Below, in pieces: positions 1 through 13,600 of a stretch of 64,000 bases of DNA; positions within the stretch are counted from its first letter, which is position 1; each line of letters starts with the position of its first letter. The stretch is from Scatophagus argus (taxonomy: Eukaryota > Chordata > Actinopteri > Scatophagidae): NCBI RefSeq assembly GCF_020382885.2, contig NC_058507.1:3423715-3487714 (forward strand), written 5' to 3'. The translations under genes were made by a program, and so were the position numbers. The notes under the pieces are model-generated. The model was not told the origin of the DNA, did not search any database, and saw nothing but the letters and a program-made list of their open reading frames with translations.

Positions 1-1084
1 ACAACCATTTATTGACTCGCATTTAACACTCATTTGACACCAGAATTAAGATATCAGCAGTTCATAAGTCGTATTCTTTAATGGAGGTACTCACGATAGA
101 ATGTAGATTCATTCTGACACTATAGATGTTAAAGGTTTACTATAAACGCTTCTTAGCTTGCCTCAGGAGATCTAGATGATCTGTCAGTGTTGGCGTTAGT
201 TGGATTTTACTGTAAAGTGTGAGTGATTTAAGTCCCTTCCTGACCCCAAACGTCTGCCCTGCTGAAGTGCCCTTGAGCCACTGCGTCCCCTTCCTCATGA
301 AGCGACATCAGCGCAAGTGGAAACATACTGATAAGTATGAAACTAGAAAATGGAGGTTAAAGTTACAGCGTTATATCAGTGGTTTACTCCCATGTTCAAG
401 AATTTAAAAAAAGGGGGACTTTTAATCCAGAAACTTGCTGCAGGCCTCCAGTGGAGGGTTTCAGAGCCCAAAGCATTTCTGTCTGCTTGAACAGGCTCAG
501 TATGCACTTAAATGTTAATGTATGGATTCTGTTGTTCATCTTGGTCAGTGTCCCTGAGGCTTTTGTTCTTCCAGAGCAATTAAGCAAGGTGGACATTTTT
601 TTTAACCTTGTACCTCTGATGTTTGTGTGTTTATCAGAGTCGCTGTTTGTCCCATCATTACATTTAATGCTTTTTCTGTCCCATTTTAATGTCATCTGTT
701 TGGTAATCAGTCCATTGATTGATTACAGGGACCATAATGAACCCTTAGCTACCTATAAGAGATTTGACCCCAAACCAGTTGGAAGTGAAGTGGGCTGTTA
801 CAGCTTGTATATACACTGTGAGTTAAGTGCCTGTGATTTAAAATGAGAAGAGCTGATGTGTGATTCTCAGGTTATCCTTCTGTCGTTTGCTTCCACATTT
901 TAAAGGAAACTTACTTTGTTGTAACGGAGTGATCACAAATTTCTTATCACATTGTCCCTATAAAATACTTTTTTTTCATATCTCTGACTGTTCTGTGTGT
1001 TTTTGTGGGATAATTTTAAGATAAACATCTGACATTTTTTTGAAATAAGTTTATTTCTGTACTGCTGCTTATGCAATGTTTGCT

Positions 1085-1172
1085 CACGAGGAAGCGGGCG
1101 ATAATTCGACGCGACGATCGAAATAAGTCGCAGGCGATGTCGTGCGATGTGTTCGTTCGACGCAGACGAACA
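1085..1172. other. CpG-dense patch of about 90 bp
   Basis: More than a dozen CpG dinucleotides are packed into about 90 bp (runs such as ttcgacgcgacgatcg) within flanks that are almost CpG-free. It is too short for a normal CpG island and lies several hundred bases before the likely loxl3 promoter. It may be a fragment of a young or protected transposon, or a small regulatory element. I cannot tell which. Confidence 0.4.
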
Positions 1173-1204
1173 TGGGAAACCTTCCCAAAAAACACACTAA
1201 TTAT

Positions 1205-1320
1205 TCAATCAGAATCAGAATCAGAATTCCTTTATTAATCCCTGGAGGGAAATTCTTGTTTCTACAGACAATTGCACATGCAGTATTCCCGACCAAGAAA
1301 GGAGAAAAGTGCAGAGTATA
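1205..1320. repeat. Dispersed teleost repeat fragment
   Basis: It begins with three tandem copies of a cagaat-type unit and continues with tcctttattaatccctgga and gggaaattcttgt. I recognise this arrangement as a very common dispersed repeat in percomorph fish genomes, but I cannot give its database name. Confidence 0.5.
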
Positions 1321-1499
1321 AAAATAGGATAAACCAAAGGTTCATTTAAAAGGCATACTATCTTTTCTGAGGCCACAGTTTGCTTTTTAATTTCTAAAGA
1401 TAAGAGTTAAATGTCAAATCACCGCTTCAGCTTCCTATGGAGAAGTTTAGGACTGCAGGTTTTAATATTTTACTGACTTTACAGTCAAGACATTTTTAC

Positions 1500-1987
1500 A
1501 AGAGTTTTATTTGCAGGGGTTTTTTCCCTTCCGTCGGACACGTTGCGCCTCGTCGGGCACGTAGCCTGCGTGTGAAAATAAGTGAAATTCCCGGGGTTTT
1601 TTGGCAGCAGGAGAAGACGGGCTGTTACGGAACAATCCATGAAAGAGTTAGTGTCCTTCCAGGGAATAAATCCAGCCCACTTCGGCCTCGCAGCCTCCTC
1701 CTCTTCCTCCCCCGCTCAGTGAGGGCTGCACAGCTGGCAATTTACAGACAATAACGCCGTAAGGAGTAATTGGCTGCTGGGTGCACCGCTGCCCCGCAAA
1801 CTGGACCCGCGTTTGATTGATGGGGGAGATGAATTAGAAGAAGAACTGGGATATTAATTAAGGATTTGGGGTTTGTTTTTTTGGAGCTGGTGGGGAGTTT
1901 AGTTTATGAACCTCTGAGATCACCAGCACTGAAGACCCAGCTGCCTTCTCTCCACTGGAGCCGTTATAACCTCCTCATACCGGGAAC
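1500..1987 (+). promoter_or_regulatory. loxl3: Probable loxl3 promoter and 5' non-coding exon
   Basis: The loxl3 start codon lies 8 nt after a strong splice acceptor (attttcttcacctgcag ending at 5201), so at least one non-coding exon must lie upstream. This stretch is the best candidate. It is more GC- and CpG-rich than its surroundings, has pyrimidine-rich runs at 1690-1720, and ends in a donor-like gtaagg at 1988. The transcription start and exact exon boundary are inferred. Confidence 0.35.
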
Positions 1988-3366
1988 GTAAGGTAACATT
2001 TGTAACATTTGTGAACAGTCCTCAGTGGTTTAACTGCGAGAATCAGATTATTCCGCACTTTCACCCGAACAACAAACTAAATGTAACACTTCCAGGCTGT
2101 TATATTTCGTCACTGCTTTAATAACCGCGAGGCAGCACAAAGTCGCCTCACGCAACGTCAAGTCCAGCCTGCAGCAGCCAGCAGCACATCTGGTCATAAT
2201 ATCTACGCCAGTAAAACAAAACCCTTCACTTGTAGGAGATGAAGACAAACTGAAGAAAGCTTCAAGGGGAAATCTCTCTCCAGAACCAAACTTGGTAAAC
2301 CAGTCTGAGGTGTATTCACAGAGATCCCTGCTGCCAAACATCATCTCTGAGCTGCGGCTGTGTGTGTTAGTGCTTTATAGGTCAGTTATACACAATACAA
2401 CAGCATTCTTTGTGCTCACAAGGTGTTAATCAGCCATCAAACCTGCCTGTTCATCAATTGATTCTGGTCCAAATGTTCTGCAGCTGACCCTCTGTGGGAG
2501 TTTTCTGGTTTCTTAAAGAGCTCATGTGTCACGCTGGAGGAGGACAAACAGCAGCTAAATGTGTTCTTATGCACAGCTCTCTTATCAAAAAGTGGTTCAA
2601 TTCCTCTGTTGAGTTTGGAAAAGGTTTCATCCGTGCGTTTGCATCTGGACTCATTTTACCAAACAGTTAGGTGGAGAAAGCCAACAAAACCCTAATTGCA
2701 CTTTCTGAGAACTTCTAGGAAACGCTTGACCACCACGTGTTTCTATTTTGAGCTGCTGCACTTATCTTTCTTTCCTCCTATATATTTGCTTCTATGTTTG
2801 AAACACGTCTCACCCCTCGGTGTTCAGTTTGTTTCATCACTGTTGCTATCCCTTTGATGCAGTTTTAAGTAGAACATCTCACAAAGTTCCTCTGAGGTCA
2901 ACAACATGCTGCAGCGCGACAGGAAAATCGTGTGTGTGTGTGTGTGTTTTGGTGGGTTAAGTGTGCACTGCAGTGTCTCAGGATAAGACTTTGTGATGAC
3001 CAAAGTGTTTGGTATGTCGACGCAAAGAGCCGTGCTGATCCGGAGAGCAGCTGCCTTTCACGAGACCTGATCCATGAGCACATTGGTATGGAGGGTGCCT
3101 GCTGGAAAAGGAGAGTCGGGCTTGGTTTGAATCAGGACTGGACTGACAGAGAAGCGTTGGCCTTTTTATTTAAACTCTGCTGCGTGATGTGATGGATCTT
3201 ACATTTGTAAATAATGAAATAATCTTTTATAATCATGTTTTTTAATTAACGATCCAGTCGTTATTTCTGTTAAATAGTTCTTTGAAGGCCCAAGCTGTTC
3301 CAGGCTCCATTTCCTCTGAATGGCTGCAGTAGGTCAGCCTCCCTCACAAGATCTTCTTTTTTTGCC

Positions 3367-3398
3367 ATCATCTCTATCAGTTTTCTGATAGAGATGAT
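3367..3398. repeat. Perfect 14-bp inverted repeat with 4-nt loop
   Basis: The arm atcatctctatcag at 3367-3380 is followed by tttt and its exact reverse complement at 3385-3398. It would form a stable hairpin in RNA from the loxl3 5' intron. No known function. Confidence 0.7.
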
Positions 3399-3639
3399 CA
3401 AAGTAACTGATCAGAAACATGGTGCCTTTGCTGTAATGAAGCCACACAAGAGCTGAGTTTGAGATTGTCTTGGCACTTGATTTGGCAGCAGGAAAGCTGC
3501 ATGTGAATGACATGGTGAGCAGCTACTGTATCAGTAAACTGTGTGGATGGATGTTTACATCGACCTTCGTTGATTTCTCAGAGTTTCATCGAGTTGCATA
3601 GATATCTATATATAGATATCTGTCAGAAATGCTCCAACA

Positions 3640-3790
3640 TTATGGGAACTACACCTTGTTGCTCTCCTATCAGGAGAATTAAGAGATCTAGTGTAAATCA
3701 CTTTCATCTGTGTGTTTAGTAGAAATCTGGACAGGATGTGTTTAGCCTAGCTTAGCACAAATTGGCAGCAGGCCATTTTTTCATATAACT
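3640..3790. repeat. Old dispersed repeat (GCTTAGC-core family)
   Basis: It contains agcctagcttagcac and nearby motifs shared with the copy at about 4745-4920, and more weakly with 12710-12880. I recognise the pattern (aagagttagctgag, gcttagcctagcataaag, ggaaacagctagcctgg) as a widespread fish repeat. The boundaries are approximate. Confidence 0.4.
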
Positions 3791-4744
3791 CCAGGTGAAT
3801 AAGTAACCGATAGTATTCCTGTGTATCTGTGGTGCATAGTGTGGGTAGCTTCAGCAACATGATGAAGAATTTTCTTTAAGATCCAGAGTGTGTGCACAAA
3901 ATGTGGCACCACGTGTCTTTAGTTCGGACGGTGGCTACGCCTGCTGACCAAAGGTTAGCGTGTTCGTACACTTTGTGAAATCGGACTCAGACGTCGCAGT
4001 CAGTCTCAGACATGTTTTGGAAAGCGCAACTTAAGGTTGCGGTTTCTGTACAAACACATCACACTACTGTATTTGTGTCTCTGGAGGAACAACCCCCCCA
4101 CACTCGCTAAAAGCTAAGAGGGAGTGTAGCTGCCAAGTTATCAATAGCAGGCTTGTGTTAGCATTCAGTACCCACCAGAGCCTTACAGGAGGGTTTAAGA
4201 GAGCCAAGTGGACATTTGTAGGGAAAAGGTGGCTTGTTGTACCCAGTGGAAAATGAATGTTCTGGATAATAATGATGCCTGCTCAATTAAAGCTGAACAG
4301 CAAGACACCAACATGGACAGAAAATCTTGTGATAAACAGGCTGTAAAAGTGCAGCTGTTCATTTCATAAACGTTCATATCACTGAGGCTCACACATTTTC
4401 GAATGTCCAGTGTTATTCTTCCTCTTGTCAGTGTCCAGATGCTTTGAGTCAAACTGCTGGAGCAACTTGACCCTTTAACACCAATCATACTTCCACATGC
4501 TGCACATATTTCCAGCTCTTCTGTGTGAGCCCTCTTGATGTTTTTTTTAGTATGTTGTGAATCATACACTCCTGCTGTGGTTGGTGAGAATCCATTTCCA
4601 CAAGGGCCTTTTGGTTACTAATTCCAACCCATAAAATATGTATTTTTCTGATCAAAAAGAAAAGTAATATTATAAATGATATTGTAATATACAGTAGTGC
4701 ATTCCCTGTGTGTATACAAGGGTGTGTCTGAATCGTTGTGAAGG

Positions 4745-4920
4745 AGTAACTTTATATTTTGGGAAATATTATATTTCTGCTCTCTTTCCAAGAGTTAGCT
4801 GAGCACATCAATGTCACACTAATATCTGTATGCATACAAAGCTGGGCCCAGAAGCTGTTTAGCTTAGCCTAGCATAAAGGTTGGAAACAGCTAGCCTGGC
4901 ATTGTCTCCTGCCAATACCC
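4745..4920. repeat. Old dispersed repeat (GCTTAGC-core family)
   Basis: This is a better-preserved copy of the same family. It has tttgggaaatatt, ccaagagttagctgag, gcttagcctagcataaag and ggaaacagctagcctgg in the order known from many fish introns. The boundaries are approximate. Confidence 0.5.
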
Positions 4921-5208
4921 TTAAAGCTCATCAGCTCACTATGTACTGATTTATGATTCCGTACAAAAACAGATGTATTAAAACAATATGTTGTGTATTT
5001 CTGCAAATATCACACTAGTTCATTCTGTTTTCTGTAAGTGTCTGGTGCACAGCTCATATAAGAAACAATTGGGTGTGCACATAAGTTATTATCATTTAGT
5101 TTTTTGATAATCTACAGTAGAATCAGGTCTGTTGCCATTCTGAAGAATTAGAAAGCCTTAACGAGGTTTTGGTTTGTCTTTTCATTTTCTTCACCTGCAG
5201 ACAAAATA

Positions 5209-8200
5209 ATGGAGAAGTCATTAAAGCAGCAGCTAGCTTTCGGCCTTCTGTTTGGGTTGTGGTTCCCTTGTTGTTTGGGCCAGACCACGCGGTCGAACAC
5301 AGCTACACCAGCAGCTACACCAGCAGCCACGCCATCGCCGTCGCCCCAGTCCCAGACCGAACGGCTAAGAGTCAGACTGGCTGGATACCCACGAAAACAC
5401 AACGAGGGTCGGATAGAGCTCTTCTACAAGGGAGAATGGGGAACCATCTGTGATGACGACTTCTCCATAGCTAACGCCAACGTCCTCTGTCGCCAACTGG
5501 GCTTTGTCTCAGCCACCGGATGGACCCACAGTGCCAAATATGGAAAGGGCCAAGGTAAGAGTGACCTCAGCCCCTTCCTGAGATTCAGTTTAATGTGTAA
5601 CGATTTTCTGAAATAAATTGTCAACCACAGGATTTTGTGTATCAAAGTAAAATTTAAACTTTCTAAACCTTTGCAGTTGTATGTGGCAAACACCATTGAT
5701 CGTGTAATCCAAGTTAAAACATATTCTTATGTGAATATTCTCGGCTATGCTAGCAGCATTGCTCCAAGGATGACAATGTCAGTCTTTCGGTTAGTTTGTT
5801 ACTTTGGTTCAGACTGAGAGTTATCAGCATATAGGCCTATTGTATGGACTGGCACCCAAAAAAATAAACTGAATCTGGATAACTTTCCTCTAGTGCCACC
5901 AGCAGGTTTGGAGAGAAATGACTCGACAGCTATCAAATGGATTTCAAAGAAATTTGGTACAGACATTCATTGTAACGAATGATTATTTAGGTTACCATCA
6001 GGTCTAAATGTTGCTAATCCATTAGCTTGGACTGTGACAAAGTACCTGCAAAGAAAAGGACTTTCCCATCAGCTTCAGCTGTACCTTTTTAGCTTTGTGG
6101 GCTGGTTAGCAACTCTTAGCATGTTAAGTTGGTGGTTGGTGAACATGGTAAACATTATACCAGCTAAACATTAACATGCTGATTTAAGGTCCGAGAGCAC
6201 CAATGGTAGAAAAAAGGCAAGTGTCACTTCCAGGCCTGGATCGATTACTTTCTGTAGGCCTGGGAGTGTCCTGGAGCCACACTGACAGTCTGCTGCCTGT
6301 CCAGGGAAAATCTGGCTGGACAACGTGCTGTGTAACGGAGGTGAGAAGAGCATTGAATCCTGCAAGTCTCGCGGCTGGGGCAGCAGCGACTGTACTCACG
6401 ATGAGGATGCTGGAGTTGTGTGCAAAGACGAGAGGATCCCTGGCTTTGTGGACTCGAATGTTATTGACGTAAGTTGCCAAATTCCTTTTAAGAGATTGTG
6501 TAATTTTGTCGCCTTAGAAATGATGTTCAGCATTCATTAAAAAAAGCTGTTAAACCTTTATGTTAACTGCTCCACAGCCTATAGACTGTATGGTTTAATC
6601 CACATGGAAGGCATTCAGCACCTCAGTGTGACGCCACCTGTAGCTGCCACACACACATGGTGTCGATTAGCTCTGTTCTGCACCACGTGTCTGAATCTGT
6701 TGAAAACAGCAGCTTCACCAAGCGTATTGTCCTGAGGTGATGCACGGCGTGGAGAGCTTTCTCAGCAAGCCTGACAGATTTTCCCTTTGAGACTGCAGGA
6801 TCAGGGGTTGAGGAGAAGAGCAGGGTCATGACCTCAGGGTCGCTGGCATTTCAGATGTGAAATTCTGCTGTTGTAATCTTGTCCCCTCCTTTGACAGCAG
6901 CTCTCAGGATTTAGGAGTCTGACTTTTGGAATAAGGCTCGCCCCTGTTTTGCAATGGCACCGTGACTGCGTCCTGGGCCTTAGCATGGCCCAGTTAGTTA
7001 GCTCAGACAGAATGAGTGTCTGATGCAGTCAGATCTTTCTCCAGCTCCGACACAATGATGTGGTCTGGCTATGCAAGACTGGGGTTTAGTGATACGAACA
7101 AATCGTAATGGATTAACTCACCCTAAGCTAATAAACAAGCGTGTGTTTCTTCCCAAAGTGTTTTATATCCGTCCTAATCTTTCCTGAGATGTTTCCCTTT
7201 TAACAGCTGTCTAGAGAGCTGTAGACTAGAGAGTCCAGTTTTCTGACACTGTTCAGTTCAGTTCAAGAGTTTTGTGTTTGATTAGTAAACATTGCCATTG
7301 CCTTTGTGTGCTAAAATGCTCAGTTGGAATCATATGTACGAAGCTCTAATACTCCAAGACAATCTGGATGGTCTTGGTAACTGATCACTGATCGCTTTAT
7401 ATTGAATTGCACTGAGGTGTGAATGGAGGAATACAACACTTCAGCTGGGATCAGACTACAGTACCTGATATCAGCCCAACGGTGGCCCAACCTAACAGAT
7501 ACGGGCTTTAATGGGGCTTTGATGTGCATAGTCGCAAATAGTAGAATAATAGAAACACTTTGACACAAGTCAGGTGGAAATGATGGCTGAATGAATGTGA
7601 AGCAGAGAGTTTCTAAAGAAAAAAAAGGTCACTCAGCAGACCCTCCCTGGAGAAATAAAGATTTAATCTGTTTCCAGCTGATCATCAGTTTCCATTTGTG
7701 TTCTTAGATGTCCGTTTGTATACGTGACTGGTCTGAGGTGAACAAGGTTAGACCGGCAACTCGCCTCCACAGGCCACTGGAAACAGCTTGAATGACTGAA
7801 TGAGGTGTCTCTGTTACATAGTAGGATCTTCTGAAAAACCTTTCAGAAGAGTTTAGTGGGCAAACTTTCACATGCACAGCTGCTCTCCCGGCCAGATGTG
7901 GCGTCCAGACTTCAGTGGTCACAGGCAGTTTTTTTCTTTTCCAAATAAACCACAGCAGAATTGAGTCATAATGAAAGGCAGTCACGTTTACCTCTTCTGA
8001 GCTGTTAGTGAGAAGATTAGACCTAAATTACTCTTCGTCATAGCTGTGACTCACTGTTTAGTCTGTATGCATCCAATATCAGTGTGTTAGATGATGAAAT
8101 GATCTGTAGAAAGATTTTAAAGGAGTCAAAATAAAGGCAGATGATGACACATTTTCTCTATGTAATCAATTCATTCTTCACAGATTCTGCATTTGCATTT

Positions 8201-10621
8201 TATTGTCAGATATTCAGAAATTTTTATTTATTGTCTTCCGGTGCAGGCTCACGTCGATGAGAACAAAATAGAGGAGGTGCGACTCCGACCGGTGTTGGCC
8301 ATAGCCAAAAAGAGGCTGCCCATCACGGAGGGTGTAGTGGAGGTGAAATACAAAGACGGCTGGGCGCAGATCTGCGACCTGGGATGGACAATCAAAAACA
8401 CACGCGTGGTCTGCGGCATGCTGGGATTCCCGCATGAGAAGAAAGTCAACAAGAACTTCTACAAGTAAGTGAACTGCTCGACTTCAGCCAATACGATGCG
8501 ATTCTGGTGTTCATGAGGTTTGTACTCAGAACTCAAAATCTGACCTGTAGGACAGCTGCTGAGCTGCTGCTAATGGGATGTTTGCTGCAGATTGTTTGAC
8601 ATTCCCGTGGCTTTAGTCTGAATGGCAAAGTGGCGACACCTTGACAAAACCGCCAGCAGGATCTTCGTCTTTGTCCGGTAACGATTGGACATTGTAGTTA
8701 CTGCTGTGTGCTGTGGATATGAGAGTCTGTCGACTTTGTCTTCCATCTGCCACAACTGCAGCTTGACAACAAAGCACACGAGCTGCTGATTGTTCTGTTC
8801 CGGTTCTCATTTCTTCTCTCGGAGGATGTTTTTGTTTTTGCTTCGGATGGACAGAAAAGCCCTCACTTTCTGTGTGTGTGTGTGTGTGTGAGACACAGTA
8901 GGGTCACATATTTCTGTCTCTGTTCATTACTTTGCAGAGGAAGCTGAAGAGTGATTATTATAGCTGCCTGCAGAGATGGAAGTGTGGAAGAGTATGAACC
9001 CGTGTGTGTTTTGTCTCATATGTTTTCACATCTGCAGGGCTCTGTAGTAATGCAGTGATATCAAAAAGAGAAAATCACCAAATCATCACAGTTGACAAGC
9101 TTTAACAAGAAATTGCTCCCAGTGACATTTTTGCTTCATACATGTCATGATAAACGATTAGATTTTTCATAATCGTGGTTGGTTATGTCTCTGTTGATCA
9201 AGTAACTGGAAAAAAATGTTTCAGTCCTGAATAAGGATAATTGGTAGTTAGCTGTCCTAAAAACAGGACAGGACAGAATCAAAAGACTAATGGCCCCATT
9301 ATGACACTTAAGACCTAATCCCACTGTTTTCCTCACAAATTAAATACATCTGAGCTCTAGACTGAACAGAGTCTTCTGTGGGACAAGAGGACAGTGACTG
9401 TGCAGTCTCTGACTGTTTTTGTGGACTCTGAAAATTTCCCAGTTTGCTCCTCCAGTATGACTGCATGCATTCCTGGCTTCTCTCCAGCTGAAGGCGTCTT
9501 AGTCGTCCCCTGCAGATGGTTCACAGTAGTCCGAGGGGAAATGTGTGTTTTCTCTCAGGCTCGTGTGAAGGCTGAGGTTCAGGGGATTCGTCAGGGAGGT
9601 TGGCTGGTCACATAATACACAGACAATAAGGACTGGACTGGAAACAACCTGCATAGAGTCAAATTGTTCTGTGTTGTGAGCCCCTTTGTCCTTTTTTTAG
9701 TCTTTTCACTAATATTGTGTGAGTGAAGAAGGAGAAGTATGGACAAGCATGAGTTTGAGAGTCATAAGAGCAGATACATACAAATAGGTCCGTACTGACA
9801 CTATTTGCCAATAGTTGAATTTGTGACAATAGAAGTCATTGTCTTCAATTTTCATCATTTTCATGCAACAATGTGTGTGTCTGTTAGGGTGGAACAGCTT
9901 TTAAAACTATTACGGAACACAGAAACCCTGGCCTGTGACATAAATATGTTACCAGCTGTTATTACAGGCAGAATTTTTTTTTATTATCTGCGTTCAAAAG
10001 AGTTCTCCACCAGCTAACACCATCTCAACATGGACAATTAACTTGGCGATCGTTGCTTAATCTAGTTACTTATCTTTCCTCTCTGAACCTGGCTCCTACA
10101 TTACCCACAATGCAACTTAACTACTAACAGATGTGTCCGAGATTCGGGAGTTTTATGCAAGTCGTGGCTAATGTAGCATCAAGTCTCTAGCTTATAGAGC
10201 TTATACTGTCATGCATGCTGATTTTCATGTATCAGACTAAAATGAAGAATTAAAATAATTTGGGGTTGGGGACATTCATGTTTTGGACACTGAGTGTGTG
10301 CTTTTATCAATTCAAGTCTATGATGACATGAAAACACTGAACAAGCTTCAGGGAGATTTCTAAGGTAAAAATAAGGTTATTTGAGATCAGCTTTAAAGAG
10401 AACTTCTATGATATCACCAGCTAACGACAGGTAGATGCTATGATGTTTCAGCGGCTAAATGAGACTCAAATGGCCACCATAGCGCTGAGTTCTGAATACT
10501 CGGAATACTTCTGTGATTGTGATCGTACATCGGTGACCTGAAGTCTGTATCATAATGTACTGGAGACTTGTGGAATCTCAAAAATGTTATTCACCACTGA
10601 CCCTGAAGTATTTTACCTTAA

Positions 10622-10652
<31 letters not shown>

Positions 10653-13600
10653 CAGCCCAGAGACAGTGAGTGTGTTGCATATATCAGCAGCCTGTGCGTG
10701 AGTGTGTTTGCATGAAGTCTCTCTCCTGTATGTGATGGAATTTGGATGTCTCACTGTTACAGACGTCTGAGAAAGCGAGCGGCTGAGAAGGTCCCCAGGC
10801 CAAAGGTTAATGTTTCAGTCGGCGGAAGGTACACTGTCGCTGGGAAAACCCACCGTCCACCTCCGTCTGAACGTACTGTAGTTTTGACAGTGGGTTTCCT
10901 GTCAGAGTAGACAATAACAATTCAGCTCCTGTTTCCAGCTCGTCGACCGCTTTCTTTCAATCTGATATTATATTGTTATGATGTGCGGCATGTGAATGGG
11001 TTGCGGATTTTAATTTTGTTCCGTTAAGACTCACGATTGCCTTGTGTGGAGGTTTAGTCCTCTTCTCCTTTCTGTTTTGTCTTGCTTTAACATTTTTACT
11101 GACATGGCAGAGATTGTAAAAACTGACCTAATCAAGGGAGTGTTTCAACATCTGGTGCACAAATAATTCCTGTTGATAAGTACGGTAAATGTATATGCAT
11201 GAAGTACATGAACTTAATCATTTAGACCTTTTTGAAGCCCCTTTTGATGGGACAGTTGTCATCAGTCTGTGCTGTGTCAGTGATGGGGGCTTAATATTTT
11301 CACGGATTAGTCCTTTTTAATCCAATACAACAGCTGGAATTCCCATTCCTCACTATGATTGCTATGCTTTTTTTTAGGAGGCCAGTAACTTTTCATCCTG
11401 GGTTCTTCAACTGAAACCATATTAGTCCACATGACCAAAACACATCTGTGTTTGCAAATAATTTACAGCATTTGTTTTAATCTTACATTTAATATTATTC
11501 AACAGGAGCACAGCTTTGCTCCTGATTTGTTAAAACATGATAACAATCACTTTCAGATTTTACATGACTTGGGTGTGGACCAGAATAACAAAATGAATAA
11601 CGAAATAACAAAATGAAATTACATTTATTTTAAACCCAGTACTAAAAAAGTTGAAGAACCCACTAACATGGACTATGTGGTTTATGTAACATCATGTTTT
11701 ATTGATTCACTGACCTCTGTAATTTAAAAGCATTGCCATACATCAAACAAAATCAATGTGGTAACTTGAGGTTCACATTGCCTACAGTCACAATAACATA
11801 GTTTGTACTAACAAACATGTCAGTGATCATGTTTTTCATATTGTACACCATGTAGCCAGAGGTATATGGACACCCAGAGAGCACACCTGTTTATTCCACC
11901 TCCAGTTCATCTTGAAGTTGTCAGATTGGGTCGATGGCCTGCTCGGTGCACGCCAGTCACGTTCTTCGACATTGAACATCATATCGTTATGAGCCTGGCT
12001 TTCGTGCTTAGAGGCATTTCTTGTTTAAACAAGAAAGAGCTTTCCACAAACTAATGCATACATTAGTTATGGCATAACAGTAAGATTTCCCTTAATGTGA
12101 ACTGTGATTCTTTGCTGAAACTACCAAAAGTAGGCAAGCGTGCAGAAAAGAGTTTGTCCACATACTTTTGGCTATGCAGTGTATATCAGCCTGTGCTGAT
12201 GAAACGTGTCAAAATAATTGTAAACCAAATTTTGTGTGATTTAATTCTCTGTTGCATTTCTGTTTGTGTAAAAGAATGTGTCACTTTCAACAAATCTTTG
12301 AAAATAAAAGTATACTGGGAATTTGACGTGTGAAAACTGTGTTTTAACAGCTTTGTTGAAGGAGACACATCCTTTTGAATAATCTGACAGCAGTTTTTAA
12401 CATGATTGTGTGTCATGTCTTTGTTACTTTGATGTTTCACTTTGTCACCTCATGTTCTTCTCCTAACTGTGCGGTCTAACCACGTGTTTACCTTGCAGGC
12501 CGACATCCAAAGCTAAAGCTAACTCTAAGTCTAAACAGAGCAGCCCTGGCAAAAGGTAATCTGAGGATAAACATTTCAGTGGGTAAATTTAAGACCCACA
12601 CTCATGCTGCTTCCACAAGCCTTAACAAATGACAACTTCAGGGGCGGATTTGACAAAAAACGTTGGATGTTCTCAAGAATAGAAATAAAATTGCTGTGGA
12701 AAAGTTAAAGGAAATTTTGGTAAATATGCTTGTTCACTTTCTTGACATAAGTTGAAGGAGGAGGAGGAGGACTGACACCACCGTCGTGTCTGTAGGCTAA
12801 ATGGTTGGTTAGCTTTGCTCAGCATGAAGACTGGAAACACAAAGCCTGTCTAAAGCATCAAACTTTGCCCACCAGTAGTTCAATACTAAGATTAGTTTAA
12901 TACCAGAATTGATAAAACTAATGAAATATAGGACGTTAATTGTGCAGGTTTTATGACTTTCGTAGAGAGCCCGGCTAGCTAATTCTTCCTGTTTCCGGTC
13001 ATAGCTAGCTTGCGACTCCCTGTAAAACACTAACTTTATATTTCTCTGTGGATTAAATAAAGATATGTGTGTTAATTAGTATGCTTTTGAGATGTTGTGA
13101 GACATTTGTCAACTCTGGCAGAACCCCAGGATAGCCCCCTGGCCCGTTCTGGTCTTTATGCTAATTTAAACTAAATAGCTGCTGACTACAGCTAGATGTT
13201 GAGGTGAGAAAATGGTTTCAATCTTCTCCTCTAACTCTTGGCAAGAAGGTAATTTGGCATATTAACTGAAATGTCAAACAATACCCCTAATTTTTAGGTT
13301 TGCAAATTAAATTTATACAGTAAATCTAATTTAATGTTCTGTTTTACTAAACACAAATTAACTGTTGGTACAGCTATGAATATTTCCTTTCTGTCCAACA
13401 TGTTTTTACATTTTTTTTTTACATATAATTTAAGATAATATTTGTGCCAGTTTGTGTGAGCCTGAAATGATTTTATTTTGACTGTAGTGTAACATGAATT
13501 GATGTATGTGCATGTTGTAATGACCTGCAGCAAACCCACAGCACTTTAAAGAAGAGTTATGAAGCCCCACATGTAGTCATTTATGCATTTCTGTGCTCAT

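Larger units (their letters stand above)
1..1500. other. Intergenic region left of loxl3
   Basis: No credible coding exon was found. The open frames here are short, show no recognisable domain and overlap on both strands. The stretch is AT-rich apart from a CpG-dense patch at about 1085-1172 and a dispersed-repeat fragment at about 1205-1320, both listed separately. Confidence 0.6.
1988..5201 (+). other. loxl3: loxl3 first (5' UTR) intron
   Basis: No coding exon was seen. It holds a short TG run near 2932-2947, a perfect 14-bp hairpin (3367-3398), a 22-bp perfect palindrome of AT-rich sequence (3600-3621), and two copies of a dispersed repeat with the core gcttagcctagcataaag (about 3640-3790 and 4745-4920). 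The acceptor at 5185-5201 is strong. Confidence 0.4.
8465..12498 (+). other. loxl3: loxl3 intron between coding exons 3 and 4
   Basis: About 4 kb with no coding exon recognised. It holds TG dinucleotide runs at 8871-8890 and 10626-10652 and a Tc1-like miniature transposon at 11844-12183 (separate entry). Confidence 0.5.

Noticed and set aside
379..846. 155-aa open frame on the + strand, with an overlapping frame on the - strand
   Set aside because: Low-complexity hydrophobic composition, no recognisable domain, no splice or promoter support; a chance frame in AT-rich DNA.
3600..3621. 22-bp perfect palindrome as a binding site
   Set aside because: Pure AT/GATATC sequence; likely a simple-sequence palindrome with no supporting context.
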